Counted from the stretch's first letter, positions 42,460-52,324 are shown. The stretch: DNA of 62,841 nucleotides from Caulobacteraceae bacterium (GCA_947478785.1 CANJXI010000009.1:1-62841); one strand, 5' to 3'. Program-made: numbers and translations. The notes: generated by a model not told the origin, from the sequence alone.

Positions 42460-43743
42460 ATGCGCCGTTTCCGTTTCACCGATGCCGACTTCGAGGTCGC
42501 GTTCACCGCCTTCGTGGAGGAGCGCCGCGAGACCCCCGAGGACGTCGACGAGATCGTCCGGGGCGTTCTGGCCGCTGTTCGCGGGGAGGGATTGCCGGCC
42601 CTGCTACGGTTCGCGCGTGAGTTCGACGGCATCGACCTTACCGAGACGACGATCCGGGTCAGCCACGACGAGATCGAGGCTGGCGCTGCGGCCTGCCCCC
42701 TGCAAGTCCGCGAGGCCATCGCGTTCGCCGCGGCTCGCATTCGCAGCTATCACGCGCGCCAACGGCCGGCGGACGCGCGGTTCACCGACGAAGCCGGGGT
42801 GGAACTCGGCTGGCGCTGGACGCCGCTGGATTCGGTCGGGATCTATGTGCCTGGCGGACGGGCCGCCTATCCGTCCACCGTGCTGATGAACGCCGTGCCA
42901 GCGTCCGAAGCCGGGGTCGGACGGATCGCCATGGTCACGCCGCCGGGTCGGCTGGAGCCGGCCGTGCTGGCGGCGGCGAAGGTAGCGGGCGTGACGGAGA
43001 TCTGGCGGGTCGGCGGCGCGCAGGCGGTGGCGGCCCTGGCCTATGGGGCGGGTCCGATACGGCCCGTGGACAAGATCGTGGGGCCGGGGAACGCCTTTGT
43101 CACCGCGGCGAAGCGGCGGGTGTACGGCGTGGTTGGGATCGACGCCCTCGCCGGCCCATCGGAGATCGTCGTGGTGGCGGATGGGACCAACGCCCCGGAC
43201 TGGATCGCCGCGGACCTGATGTCGCAGGCCGAGCACGACCCGGCGGCGCAGGCGATCCTGATCACCGACGACGAGGACTTCGCGCACCGTGTCGAAGCGG
43301 CCGTTCAGGCGCAGCTCTCCGCGCTTGCGACGGGCGTGTCCGCGTCTGCCTCCTGGCGCGACCATGGCGCTATCGTGATCGCGCCCCTCGACGCGGCGCC
43401 AGGTCTGGTGGACCTGATCGCCCCGGAGCACGTGGAATTCGCGATGGATTCGCCTGAGCGCCTTGCCGACCGCGTGCGGCACGCTGGCGCCATCTTCCTG
43501 GGCCGCCACACCCCCGAAGCCATCGGGGACTACGTCGCGGGTTCCAATCACGTGCTGCCGACGAGCCGCGCGGCGCGGTTTTCGTCCGGATTGGCGCTAA
43601 GTGACTTCCTTAAACGTACATCCATCGTGAAGTGCGACGAAGCGGCTTTCGCCCGGTTGGCCCCGGCGACGGTTGCGCTGGCGGACGCCGAGGGCCTGCC
43701 GGCGCACGCGCGTTCCGCAGCGGTTCGCATGGGCCAGGGGTGA
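42460..43743 (+). CDS. hisD: histidinol dehydrogenase
   Basis: A 427-residue HisD, which oxidises L-histidinol to L-histidine in two NAD-dependent steps. The Rossmann-like segment GRIAMVTPPGR, the signature IDALAGPSEIVVVADG, the zinc-ligand region MSQAEHDPAAQA and the Glu/His catalytic region LIAPEHVEF are present. The cofactor part RVGGAQAVAALAYGAG is typical. No other his genes are in the window. The next conserved genes are separated from it by the desaturase. Confidence 0.96.
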   Translation: MRRFRFTDADFEVAFTAFVEERRETPEDVDEIVRGVLAAVRGEGLPALLRFAREFDGIDLTETTIRVSHDEIEAGAAACPLQVREAIAFAAARIRSYHARQRPADARFTDEAGVELGWRWTPLDSVGIYVPGGRAAYPSTVLMNAVPASEAGVGRIAMVTPPGRLEPAVLAAAKVAGVTEIWRVGGAQAVAALAYGAGPIRPVDKIVGPGNAFVTAAKRRVYGVVGIDALAGPSEIVVVADGTNAPDWIAADLMSQAEHDPAAQAILITDDEDFAHRVEAAVQAQLSALATGVSASASWRDHGAIVIAPLDAAPGLVDLIAPEHVEFAMDSPERLADRVRHAGAIFLGRHTPEAIGDYVAGSNHVLPTSRAARFSSGLALSDFLKRTSIVKCDEAAFARLAPATVALADAEGLPAHARSAAVRMGQG

Positions 43744-43810
43744 GCCAGGGACGCAATGACACCTTGTTTGTCTGCCATATGTTGGAAGCGATGTTCTCTT
43801 CACCGAAGGC

Positions 43811-44827
43811 GTGACCTTGGCTCCTGAACCCCCCATCGCCGGAGCTTGGTCGAAAGTGCTTGCCCGTTATCGTGAGCCTCAGACGGGCCGCAGCATTCTG
43901 GAAATCGTCATCACGGCGGCCCCGCTGCTCGCTATCTGGGCGCTCGCCTGGGCCCTTCACGCCATGGGGCTGTGGTGGGCCGCGCTGCTGCTCACCATTC
44001 CCGCCGCGGCCTTCCTGGTGCGCTTGTTCATGATCCAGCACGACTGCGGTCATGGGTCGTTCTTCGGCCGCAAGTCGGCCAACGAGTGGGTCGGACGGAT
44101 CATCGGGGTGTTCACCCTCACGCCTTTCGACTACTGGCGCCAGACACACGCCATCCACCACGCCACGTCCGGCAACCTCGATCGCCGGGGCCTGGGCGCG
44201 ATCGAAATGCTGACAGTCGAAGAGTATCGCGCCCTGACGCCGACCCGGCGTTTCGGCTATCGTCTCTACAGGCACCCCCTGGTGCTTTTCGGACTGGGCC
44301 CTGCGTTCGTATTCTTTGTGATGCAGCGCCTGCCGATCGGAATGATGCGTCAGGGGTGGCGACCGTGGGCGAGCGTCATCGGCAACGCCATGGGCGTGCT
44401 GGCGGGGCTTGGCGGCCTCATCTGGGTGTTCGGCCCGGCGCCCGTACTGATCGTCAATGTCGTCACCATGCTGCTGGCCGCGACGATCGGGGTCTGGCTT
44501 TTCTACATCCAGCACCAGTTCGAGGGTGCGACCTGGGCGCGCAATGGCGGATGGCGCCGCGACCATGCGGCTCTGAACGGCAGTTCCCACTACGATCTGC
44601 CGCCCGTGCTGCGCTGGTTCACGGCCAACATCGGCATCCACCACGTCCATCACCTGTCGAGCCGGATTCCCTTCTACCGCCTGCCGAAGGTGCTGAAAGA
44701 CCATCCCGAACTCGGGCCGGTGAGCCGGGTGGGGCTGAGGGAGAGCTTCCGTTGCGCCCGCCTGGCGCTCTGGGACGAGGCCTCCGGGCATCTCATCTCA
44801 TTCCACGAGGAGCAGGTGACAGGCTGA
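43811..44827 (+). CDS. membrane fatty-acid desaturase
   Basis: A 338-residue acyl-lipid desaturase. Its three His boxes are HDCGH (about residues 77-81), HAIHH (about 114-118) and HHVHH (about 277-281), with four to six membrane helices (for example ILEIVITAAPLLAIWALAW and a pair near 190-225). It would insert a double bond in membrane-lipid acyl chains using a di-iron centre. The gene sits between hisD and the UPF0262 gene, which are usually neighbours. It starts at GTG 43811 and ends before a strong terminator, so it looks like an added, self-contained unit. Confidence 0.9.
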   Translation: MTLAPEPPIAGAWSKVLARYREPQTGRSILEIVITAAPLLAIWALAWALHAMGLWWAALLLTIPAAAFLVRLFMIQHDCGHGSFFGRKSANEWVGRIIGVFTLTPFDYWRQTHAIHHATSGNLDRRGLGAIEMLTVEEYRALTPTRRFGYRLYRHPLVLFGLGPAFVFFVMQRLPIGMMRQGWRPWASVIGNAMGVLAGLGGLIWVFGPAPVLIVNVVTMLLAATIGVWLFYIQHQFEGATWARNGGWRRDHAALNGSSHYDLPPVLRWFTANIGIHHVHHLSSRIPFYRLPKVLKDHPELGPVSRVGLRESFRCARLALWDEASGHLISFHEEQVTG

Positions 44828-44889
44828 GCGGTATCCAAAGGCGCTTCGCGTAAGGGGATCGCCGCCGTCTGGTATCCATTCGTAAGGTC

Positions 44890-44925
44890 AAAAGACGCCC
44901 GGCGCATCCGCGCCGGGCGTCTTTT
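44890..44925 (+). terminator. intrinsic terminator after the desaturase gene
   Basis: A perfect 16-bp stem, AAAAGACGCCCGGCGC / GCGCCGGGCGTCTTTT, with an ATCC loop (44890-44925). The T-run TTTT is part of the stem's end. It is nearly symmetrical and can work in both directions. Confidence 0.92.
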
Positions 44926-45018
44926 CTGTCCGGACTCCATCTTCCTTCGCAGGCGCGGGATGACGGAAGGGGTCGGAATGCCATAAAGCGTGAGCGAACG
45001 CTCCAGCTTCTCGGACCC

Positions 45019-45495
45019 ATGGCCGACGATCGCACGACGCACCGCCTGCAGACGGTCGAGCTCGACGAAGAGTCGCTCGCCGCGGTTTCGCGCGACCAGG
45101 AGCAGGAGCGTCAGATCGCGATCTTCGATCTGTTGGAAGAAAACGCATTCCATCCGGAGGGCGCCAGCGGGGGACCGTATGACCTGAAAATGGGCCTGGT
45201 GGAGAACCGCCTTGTTCTGGACGTATCGGGGCCGGGCTACGAGCGGCGCCACATCCTGTCCCTCTCGCCCTTCCGCGGCATCATCAAGGACTACTTCATG
45301 ATCTGCGAGAGCTATTACCAGGCCATCCGCAACTCCACACCCGCTCAGATCGAGGCCCTGGACATGGGCCGACGGGGTTTGCACAACGAAGCCTCGGAGC
45401 TTCTGCGTACCCGGTTGGGCGGCAAGATCGAAACGGATGGGGACACCGCGCGGCGGCTCTTCACCCTGATCTGCGCACTGCATTGGCGAGGCTGA
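45019..45495 (+). CDS. UPF0262 family protein
   Basis: A 158-residue member of UPF0262, an alphaproteobacterial family of unknown function. [31 protein letters not shown] and [18 protein letters not shown] (each shown in part) are the conserved segments. It is followed after six bases by the phosphatase gene, and the pair normally follows hisD directly. Confidence 0.9.
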   Translation: MADDRTTHRLQTVELDEESLAAVSRDQEQERQIAIFDLLEENAFHPEGASGGPYDLKMGLVENRLVLDVSGPGYERRHILSLSPFRGIIKDYFMICESYYQAIRNSTPAQIEALDMGRRGLHNEASELLRTRLGGKIETDGDTARRLFTLICALHWRG

Positions 45496-45501
45496 TCGCG
45501 C

Positions 45502-45978
45502 ATGGTCGGTGACGCGCGGGCGCCGTTGCCAGGGGCCGTCCTTTTCGCCTGCAATTTCAATCAGGTCCGCTCGGCCATGGCCGAGGCCCTGCTGAAGCTG
45601 CTGGTCGGCAAGGAGATCTTCGTCGACAGCTGCGGCCTGAAGCGCGCCCTGCCGCTCAATGAAGACGACGAGGACGGGCCGGCCCGCGCCGATCCGTTCG
45701 CCGAGGCGGTGATGGCGGAGGTGGGCTACGATCTCTCCTGGCATCGCACCAAGACTTTCGCCGACCTGGAGGACAATTCCTTCGACGTGGTGATCTCTCT
45801 CACCCCGGAGGCCCACCACCGGTCGGTCGAGCTGGCGCGCAGCCGGGCCTCCGACATCGAGTATTGGCCGACCCACGACCCGACCCTGACCGAAGGTTCG
45901 CGCGAAAACCGGCTGGCGGCATATCGCCAGGTCCGGGACGCCCTCGCCAAGCGCATCGCCGAGCGATTCGGCGGCTGA
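45502..45978 (+). CDS. low-molecular-weight protein-tyrosine-phosphatase family protein
   Basis: A 158-residue LMW-PTP/arsenate-reductase-fold protein. The P-loop CNFNQVRS (C17-X5-R23-S) sits near the N-terminus, and the C-terminal THDPTL provides the general-acid Asp. It probably dephosphorylates protein tyrosine or a small phosphate ester; the true substrate is unknown. It is cotranscribed with the UPF0262 gene. Confidence 0.88.
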   Translation: MVGDARAPLPGAVLFACNFNQVRSAMAEALLKLLVGKEIFVDSCGLKRALPLNEDDEDGPARADPFAEAVMAEVGYDLSWHRTKTFADLEDNSFDVVISLTPEAHHRSVELARSRASDIEYWPTHDPTLTEGSRENRLAAYRQVRDALAKRIAERFGG

Positions 45979-45988
45979 CCCCAGGGCC

Positions 45989-46019
45989 ATCGACCTCGCC
46001 CAAGGCGGTGCGCTATAAT
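45989..46019 (+). promoter_or_regulatory. possible infA promoter
   Basis: GCTATAATC at 46012-46020 closely fits the Caulobacter -10 motif GCTANAWC (one mismatch). The -35 region (ATCGACC near 45989) is weak, so the promoter is tentative. The infA start codon is 73 bases downstream. Confidence 0.35.
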
Positions 46020-46092
46020 CGCGGCGCTATCCACGGCTCGCGTCCTGACGTAAAGGCGCGGGCCGTCGTTTTATTTCTGTCAGGGAGCCTGC

Positions 46093-46311
46093 ATGGCGAA
46101 GGAAGAGCTGTTGGAGTTTCCGGGCACGGTCAGCGAGGTCCTGCCAAACGCGACGTTCCGGGTGAAGCTTGAGAACGACCACGAGATCATCGCTCATACA
46201 GCCGGCAAGATGCGCAAGAACCGCATCAGGGTCTCGGCCGGCGACAAGGTGCTCGTGGAGATGACGCCCTATGACCTGACCAAGGGCCGCATTACTTTCC
46301 GCGTCCGCTGA
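46093..46311 (+). CDS. infA: translation initiation factor IF-1
   Basis: A 72-residue S1-fold protein, complete and typical: [20 protein letters not shown] at the start, [20 protein letters not shown] in the middle, and [12 protein letters not shown] at the end. It binds the ribosomal A site during initiation. It starts at ATG 46093 and is followed by maf after 14 bases. Confidence 0.98.
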   Translation: MAKEELLEFPGTVSEVLPNATFRVKLENDHEIIAHTAGKMRKNRIRVSAGDKVLVEMTPYDLTKGRITFRVR

Positions 46312-46325
46312 GCGCGCTGGACGCC

Positions 46326-46913
46326 GTGCCGGCGACGCCGCAGCGTCTGGTGCTGGCCTCGGCAAGTCCGCGGCGCCTCGACCTCCTGCGCCAGATCGAG
46401 CTTGAACCTGACGCCATCGAGGCGGCCGACGTCGATGAATCCCCCCTGAAAGACGAGACACCGCGCCGACTGGCGCTGCGCCTTGCCGTCGCGAAGGCCG
46501 CGTTGGTGGCGATCCGGCAGCCCGCCGGCTTCGTTCTCGCCGCCGACACGGTCGTGGCGGTCGGCCGCAGAGTTCTCCCGAAAGCCGAGACGGCTGACCA
46601 GAACCGCGCCTGCCTGAAGCTGCTTTCCGGGCGGGCGCATCGGGTGCTGACCGGCCTTTGCGTCATGGCGCCAGATGGTCGCACGGCGCGCCGGCTGGTG
46701 GAGAGCCGCGTCACCTTCAAGCGCCTGACCCCCGCCGAACTCGAGGGCTACGTCCGGTCTGGCGAGGGCCTGGGCAAGGCCGGCGGATACGCCATCCAGG
46801 GGCGCGCCGGAGCCCTCGCCGTTGAGCTTCGGGGTTCCTATTCCGGCGTCGTCGGCCTGCCGCTCTACGAGACCTGCGCCTTGCTGACGGGCGTGGGATA
46901 CCGTCTGCCATGA
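46326..46913 (+). CDS. maf: Maf-family nucleoside triphosphate pyrophosphatase
   Basis: A 195-residue Maf protein. LASASPRRLDLLRQI is the N-terminal phosphate site, AADTVVAVG holds the metal Asp, and KAGGYAIQGRAG and YSGVVGLPLYET are the C-terminal signatures. It hydrolyses non-canonical or dTTP/UTP-like NTPs to monophosphates. The GTG start at 46326 has the correct N-terminus, and the end overlaps the RNase E/G gene by four bases (ATGA). Confidence 0.95.
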   Translation: MPATPQRLVLASASPRRLDLLRQIELEPDAIEAADVDESPLKDETPRRLALRLAVAKAALVAIRQPAGFVLAADTVVAVGRRVLPKAETADQNRACLKLLSGRAHRVLTGLCVMAPDGRTARRLVESRVTFKRLTPAELEGYVRSGEGLGKAGGYAIQGRAGALAVELRGSYSGVVGLPLYETCALLTGVGYRLP

Positions 46914-47950
46914 GCGAGCGCAGAATCTATCTGGATAGGGGCGTCGGTGAGGATCGCGGCGTCGTGACCCTCGACGGGCGGCCGGAGCGGCTGATCCTGC
47001 GCCGGTACGACGACGATCCGCGCCTCGTGCTGGGCGCCCGCGCGGTCGCCAGGGTGGCCAGCCTCGAGCCGGCGCTTGGCGCGGCGTTCCTGGACCTGGG
47101 GTCCGGCGCGGAGGCTATCCTGCCCTTCCGGCCTGATGCGCGGCCTGTGCGGGGGCAGGCGCTGGAAGTCGAGATCCGCGGCGAGCCTCGCCGGGGAAAG
47201 CTCGCCGTCGCCCGCGCGCTCGGCGAAGGGGAGGGCGCGCCCCGGCTCCTGACCGCCGCGCCGGACATCGCCGAGGAACTGCGGGCCCTGGCTGGCGACA
47301 CCCGGGTCATCGTCGGCGCCGCCGCCCGCGAGATGGCCGACGAGGCGGAAGCCGACGCGCTCGAAGCCTTCCATCCCATGCCGGGCGGCGGGACGCTGGC
47401 CGTCGAGCCCACGCGGGCGCTGACCGCCATCGATGTCGACCTGGGCGAGCGTAAGGGTGGTGACGCCAAGCGGGTGACCCGGCAGGGGAACCTGACCGCC
47501 ATCGGCATGGCCGCCCGCCTGCTGCGGCTGAAGGGACTTGGCGGCATCGTCGTCATCGACCTTGTCGGGCGCGGCCATGACGGGAACGCGTTGATGGCCG
47601 CCGCGCGCGCCGCTTTCGCGCCGGACAACCCCGGCGTCGCCATCGGGCCCGTGGGGCGTTTCGGCACGATGGAAATCTCCTTGCCCCGACGGACGCGTCC
47701 CCTGGCCGAACAGCTCTGTCGGGCGGACGGGGAGCCCAGCGACCGAAGCTTGGCCCAACGCCTGGTTCGGCTCCTGCAGGCGGAGGCCACGGCCCAGCCG
47801 GGGGCCAGGCTGGGGGCGACCTGCGCCCCCGGCGTCGCGGCGGCGGCGGCGCCCCTGGCCGCCATGCTCGCGGAGATCATCGGCGCACGCTTTACTATCG
47901 GCGGCGACCCGGCCTGCGACCGCGAGCGCCTGACCGTGGGTGCGCCGTGA
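46910..47950 (+). CDS. short RNase E/G family ribonuclease
   Basis: A 346-residue member of the RNase E/G family. It contains the DNase-I-like catalytic core: the acidic residues in AIDVDLGE and VVIDLVGRG, plus TRQGNLTAIGMAARLLRL and GRFGTMEISLPR. It lacks the CPxC zinc-link found in full-length RNase E/G, and its N-terminal third (residues ~1-110) is diverged from the usual S1 domain. It overlaps maf and yacG by four bases each, an arrangement seen in other alphaproteobacteria. Its target RNA is unknown; it is not the main RNase E. Confidence 0.9.
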   Translation: MSERRIYLDRGVGEDRGVVTLDGRPERLILRRYDDDPRLVLGARAVARVASLEPALGAAFLDLGSGAEAILPFRPDARPVRGQALEVEIRGEPRRGKLAVARALGEGEGAPRLLTAAPDIAEELRALAGDTRVIVGAAAREMADEAEADALEAFHPMPGGGTLAVEPTRALTAIDVDLGERKGGDAKRVTRQGNLTAIGMAARLLRLKGLGGIVVIDLVGRGHDGNALMAAARAAFAPDNPGVAIGPVGRFGTMEISLPRRTRPLAEQLCRADGEPSDRSLAQRLVRLLQAEATAQPGARLGATCAPGVAAAAAPLAAMLAEIIGARFTIGGDPACDRERLTVGAP

Positions 47951-48117
47951 GCGATCCGAAATGCCCGATCTGCGGCAAGCCCGCGGAGCCCAAGCACCGG
48001 CCGTTCTGCTCGCCCCGCTGCGCCGACGTGGATCTGCAGCGCTGGTTCACGGGCCGGTATGTCGTGCCGGCCTCGGAGGACGACGAGGCGATCGGCGCCG
48101 CGCCCGACGATGAGTGA
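47947..48117 (+). CDS. yacG: DNA gyrase inhibitor / zinc-binding YacG
   Basis: A 56-residue zinc-ribbon protein starting at GTG 47947, which overlaps the RNase stop (GTGA). The metal ligands are C6, C9, C21 and C25 (CPIC ... FCSPRC), and CADVDLQRWFTGRYVVP is the classic YacG continuation. Known homologues inhibit DNA gyrase by binding GyrB. The C-terminus is acidic. Confidence 0.95.
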   Translation: MSDPKCPICGKPAEPKHRPFCSPRCADVDLQRWFTGRYVVPASEDDEAIGAAPDDE

Positions 48118-48183
48118 TCGCGCCTCGCTGGACTTCCGAAAGAGCGTCTTCTATAGACGCGGCTCCCGCGCTGGCGGCCTCTT

Positions 48184-48259
48184 GCCTGGGTAGCTCAGTT
48201 GGTAGAGCAGCGGATTGAAAATCCGCGTGTCGGTGGTTCGAATCCGCCCCCAGGCACCA
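48184..48259 (+). tRNA. tRNA-Phe (GAA anticodon)
   Basis: A 76-nt tRNA with encoded CCA. Acceptor GCCTGGG pairs with CCCAGGC, the anticodon loop TTGAAAA gives GAA (Phe), and the T loop is TTCGAAT. It lies 66 bases after yacG, a common location. Confidence 0.97.
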
Positions 48260-48375
48260 CTTCCTATGTCTTCAGGGTGTTTCCGCCTTTTGGCGCGCAT
48301 GGTCGCGCTCATGTGGCGCCGATCGGGGAAGACGGTCCGCGCCCGGACGAGCGGACCGCTTGAGCGCGACGCCCG

Positions 48376-49242
48376 TTATGGATTGGGGTTTGGGCGCTGG
48401 AGCCAGATGCTGCCGGCCCCGATGATCGGCGCGATCTCGGCCGCGCGGTCCAGCAGGTGACGCTGGCGGGTAAGCACGTACTGCCCGGGCCACAGGATGT
48501 CGAACCAGCCGCTGATGATCCAGCCGACGAGCGCATTCTGCTCCGACCAGTTCCGCAATTGCCAGTGGGGCGGATAGTCATCAGGCAGGAAGATGTCGTG
48601 AACGTGCACCGCCACCCCCGGCTTGAGGCGAGGGAAGACGCGGTTGAAGAGAATATCGACGTCCAGGCCCGGGAGCATGACGTGGCTGGAATCGATAAAC
48701 AGAATGTCGTTGGCGTTCAACTCGCCCAGAAAGTCGGCGTCCGCCGGGGAGAGCACGCGGCGATGAAAGTCCACGTCCAGCGCGGCAATGTCGTGGCGCG
48801 GCGCCGGGTCGATGCAGGTGACCCGTCCGAACCCGTTGTCCTTGACCGCGCGCGCCAGGAAAAAGGTCGAGTTTCCAGAGCCGACCTCAACGATACGCCT
48901 GGGCTTCAGCATCCGCACGGCGGCATAGGTCGCCATGCCGTCCAGCGCCGATAACATGCCCCGCGCAAGCACCGGGTCCCCCGGCGCTTGGCCGAAGCTT
49001 TGGAAGACCTCGCGGTGCGCATCGATCGCCGCCAGGAAATCGGGGTAAGGCGACGTTTCGCACAATCGCTCGATCTCGGGATAGGGACTGTCCACCGGAT
49101 TGATGGACTTCATGTAGTCGACCTGCACGAAGAAGCCGCGCGGCAGGCCCAGGGCCGTCTGCACCTGGGAGCGGAACAGGGAGAAACGCTCCCTCAACGA
49201 CGTCTTCGCGCCGTCCGTCCGCTGTTGGGTTCTGGCCAACAT
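48376..49242 (-). CDS. class I SAM-dependent methyltransferase
   Basis: A 288-residue methyltransferase-24-type protein. The SAM motif is VEVGSGNSTFFLARAV at about residues 116-131, followed by TCIDPAPR and DILFIDSSHVMLPGLDVD, and the acidic-turn VHVHDIF. ATG 49242 (MLARTQQRT) is preferred over the longer upstream frame. These enzymes often methylate sugars or surface glycans. The neighbour on the other side is a noncoding region. No signal peptide is visible. Confidence 0.85.
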   Translation of the reverse strand: MLARTQQRTDGAKTSLRERFSLFRSQVQTALGLPRGFFVQVDYMKSINPVDSPYPEIERLCETSPYPDFLAAIDAHREVFQSFGQAPGDPVLARGMLSALDGMATYAAVRMLKPRRIVEVGSGNSTFFLARAVKDNGFGRVTCIDPAPRHDIAALDVDFHRRVLSPADADFLGELNANDILFIDSSHVMLPGLDVDILFNRVFPRLKPGVAVHVHDIFLPDDYPPHWQLRNWSEQNALVGWIISGWFDILWPGQYVLTRQRHLLDRAAEIAPIIGAGSIWLQRPNPNP

Positions 49243-50157
49243 TTGAGGTGCCCCTTGTCGCGTCGAGCCTTGATCATCGGCAGGAGACCCGTCGGAAGGC
49301 CTGACTGTCAACGTGTCACACGTGCGGCGAGAGTTCACCGACCGGCTTTTCATCTCGCATGCACACGACTTAATCAACGTTGATTTTATGTGAGTTTTTC
49401 ACACAATCCGCCGAGCTGACCCCTCTCGCCGTGTTGTCGAACTGCGCCGGCCGCGTTCCGCGCCGGCCGCGAGTTTGCAACATTTGGTCGCTCTGCGCCC
49501 AGCGGGTCTGTCCGACGCGGTCGCAACATGCGCCGCTTGAGGGGCTGCGGTCGTCGAAGCGAATCTGCTGCGCGACCTTCCAACTTAGACGTGAAGTCGG
49601 TTCCCGAGGGCCGTGTGATCGCCGCGTCGCTGACCGAAGCCGTGGGATCCGCCGAAATCGCCGTTCGTTGATCCGTTTTTCGAGTCCTGGCCCGGTAACC
49701 CGTCCGGGCGGACCGCGCCGGCCCGACGCCGCCGCGAGATGCTGCAGTGCGGCATCACAATTCTCGCGTAACGGGAATTCGCTGGGGTTCTACTCGGGGC
49801 GAAGATTGTGCGGCGCAACAATGTCGATCTCGCCTCAAGCACTCAATCGGCCCTCGGGACTCGTCCCCCCTTGACGCCTCAATAAGGGGTTGCCAAAGGA
49901 CCCGGACCCGCATCTCTAACGTTGCGGTAAGACTTCTCCTTCCCTCGGGTTGGCGAGGCCGCCTCGCGCCTTCGATGCGCCAAGCTTCCGCACCTAGTCG
50001 GAAGCACGCGTAACGGGTCGCGCAGCGAAAGCGTCCTGACGTCCGCCCCTGGGAAATCGGTGGAGGACGGCGGGTTTGTTTCAACTAGGGTGGAGACGCT
50101 CTCGCGCGACGACCCACTCCGGCCAATCGTGCTAGACCAACCAGGAACTGGCGACAG
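49243..50157. other. 915-base noncoding region before exbB
   Basis: No convincing gene, RNA gene or CRISPR is seen. Open frames of 60-160 codons occur on both strands but overlap each other and have no ribosome-binding site or motif. An inverted repeat GCGAGG-CCG-CCTCGC (near 49954-49968) lies about 190 bases before exbB, without a T-run. A low-GC patch at 49370-49400 (TTGATTTTATGTGAG) probably holds a promoter. It likely contains control elements for the TonB operon, possibly Fur sites that I cannot confirm. Confidence 0.5.
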
Positions 50158-51042
50158 ATGCTCGACAACAAACTGAAGACCCCTTTCATCGCTCTCCTCG
50201 GCGCCATGGCGCTGATGGCGAGCGCGCCGGCGTTCGCTCAGGACGCCGCCGCTCCGGCTCCGGCCGCTCCGGCCGCAGAGGCGGCGGCAGCCCCCGTCGC
50301 GGCTCCGCCTGCGGCCCCTGCCGAGGCCGAGGCGCCTCCGCAGATGGCGCATGGCGGCAAGATGACCATCAGCACGATGTTCCTTGACGCCAAACCCGTG
50401 GTTAAGGTCGTGATGATCGGCCTGATCCTGGCCTCGGTGTTCTCGTGGACCCTCTTGATCACCAAGCTGCTCGAGTTCCGGGCCCTCAACCGCGTGTCGG
50501 ACGGCTTCCTGGAAGCTTTCCGCGGCGCCAAGTCGATCACCGACATGGGCCGGATCGCTACCTCGGAAGACTTCGACGGCAACCCGCTGGCCGACATGGC
50601 CGCGGCGGCCGCCCAGGAAATTGAGCTCTCCCGCCAAGCCGGGCTGCATGTCGCCGGCGAGCACCGGGAAACCACCCTCAGCCGTGCCGAACATGCCGTC
50701 TCGGCCGTGCAGGCGTCCCTCACCCGGCGCCTGTCCAGCGGAATGCAGTTCCTGGCGTCGGTCGGTTCGAACGGTCCGTTCATCGGCCTCTTCGGCACCG
50801 TCTACGGGATCATGGACTCGTTCATCGGGATCGCGAACACCAACACCACCAACCTTGCGGTCGTCGCGCCTGGCATCGCCGAAGCCCTGTTGGCCACGGG
50901 CCTCGGCCTGTTCGCCGCCATTCCTTCGGTTATCTTCTACAACTACTTCCAGACCCGGATTTCCGCCTTCGGCGCGCGTTCGGAAGGATTTGTGGCTGAA
51001 CTGATGAATGCGATTTCCCGGCAGCTCGACAAGGGAGCTTAA
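50158..51042 (+). CDS. exbB: ExbB proton-channel protein with secreted Ala/Pro-rich extension
   Basis: A 294-residue MotA/TolQ/ExbB-type channel subunit, the stator of the TonB energising complex. A signal peptide (residues 1-27, ASAPAFA) is followed by an Ala/Pro-rich stretch (about 30-62) and then three membrane helices: residues ~78-98, a pair near 190-215, and 235-255. Helix 2-3 motifs NGPFIGLFGTVYGIMDSF and PGIAEALLATGLGLFAAIP are conserved. The extension is present in type-1 ExbB proteins of Caulobacterales and relatives. exbD follows by five bases. Confidence 0.93.
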   Translation: MLDNKLKTPFIALLGAMALMASAPAFAQDAAAPAPAAPAAEAAAAPVAAPPAAPAEAEAPPQMAHGGKMTISTMFLDAKPVVKVVMIGLILASVFSWTLLITKLLEFRALNRVSDGFLEAFRGAKSITDMGRIATSEDFDGNPLADMAAAAAQEIELSRQAGLHVAGEHRETTLSRAEHAVSAVQASLTRRLSSGMQFLASVGSNGPFIGLFGTVYGIMDSFIGIANTNTTNLAVVAPGIAEALLATGLGLFAAIPSVIFYNYFQTRISAFGARSEGFVAELMNAISRQLDKGA

Positions 51043-51047
51043 GCCAT

Positions 51048-51479
51048 ATGGCAGCCAAGCTTTCAGGCTCTGGCGGCGGCAAGGACGAGGCGATCGCGGA
51101 CATCAATGTCACGCCCTTCGTGGATGTGATGTTGGTCTTGTTGATCATCTTCATGGTGGCGGCTCCTTTGGCGGCGGTAACGGTGAAGGTCGCCCTTCCC
51201 CCCGCGGTCGCCAAGCCCGGCACCAACCCGCCGAAGCCAGTCTACATCTCGATCCAAAACAGCGGCCGGATCTTCATCCAGGACTTCCCGTCGGACATCG
51301 CGACGCTTGGCGATGATCTGCGCAAGCAACTAGGTTCACGACGCAATCCGACAAAGGAGCGCATCTTCATCCGTGCCGACAAGGACGTCATCTACGGCGA
51401 CTTCATGGGCGTGATGAACATGCTGCAGGACAACGGGTTCTACAGCGTGGCCCTGGTTGGTGAAGACGATAATAAGTGA
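51048..51479 (+). CDS. exbD: ExbD biopolymer transport protein
   Basis: A 143-residue partner of ExbB with one membrane helix (VDVMLVLLIIFMVAAPLA). The conserved Asp for proton transfer is in NVTPFVDVML, and the periplasmic domain starts at about residue 55. The C-terminal half has IFIRADKDVIYGDFM. Together with ExbB and TonB it powers outer-membrane TonB-dependent receptors. Confidence 0.95.
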   Translation: MAAKLSGSGGGKDEAIADINVTPFVDVMLVLLIIFMVAAPLAAVTVKVALPPAVAKPGTNPPKPVYISIQNSGRIFIQDFPSDIATLGDDLRKQLGSRRNPTKERIFIRADKDVIYGDFMGVMNMLQDNGFYSVALVGEDDNK

Positions 51480-51490
51480 GGCGGTGACCC

Positions 51491-52201
<711 letters not shown>

Positions 52202-52225
52202 CGGCGAGCCGATTGAAAATGCTGG

Positions 52226-52260
52226 AGCCCCGGTCGAGAAATCGGCCGGGGCTTTTTCTT
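52226..52260 (+). terminator. terminator of the exbB-exbD-tonB operon
   Basis: An 11-bp stem with one G-U pair: AGCCCCGGTCG / CGGCCGGGGCT around an AGAAAT loop (52226-52253), followed by TTTT-C-TT. It lies 25 bases after the tonB stop. Confidence 0.88.
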
Positions 52261-52324
52261 TGCCGCGTCGAGCCCACCGCTTGATCGGACCGCTCGCGGC
52301 GACTAGAACCGCCCCTCGCGATGC

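Noticed and set aside
49380..50100. Several open frames of 65-165 codons before exbB
   Set aside because: They overlap on both strands, lack ribosome-binding sites and recognisable motifs.
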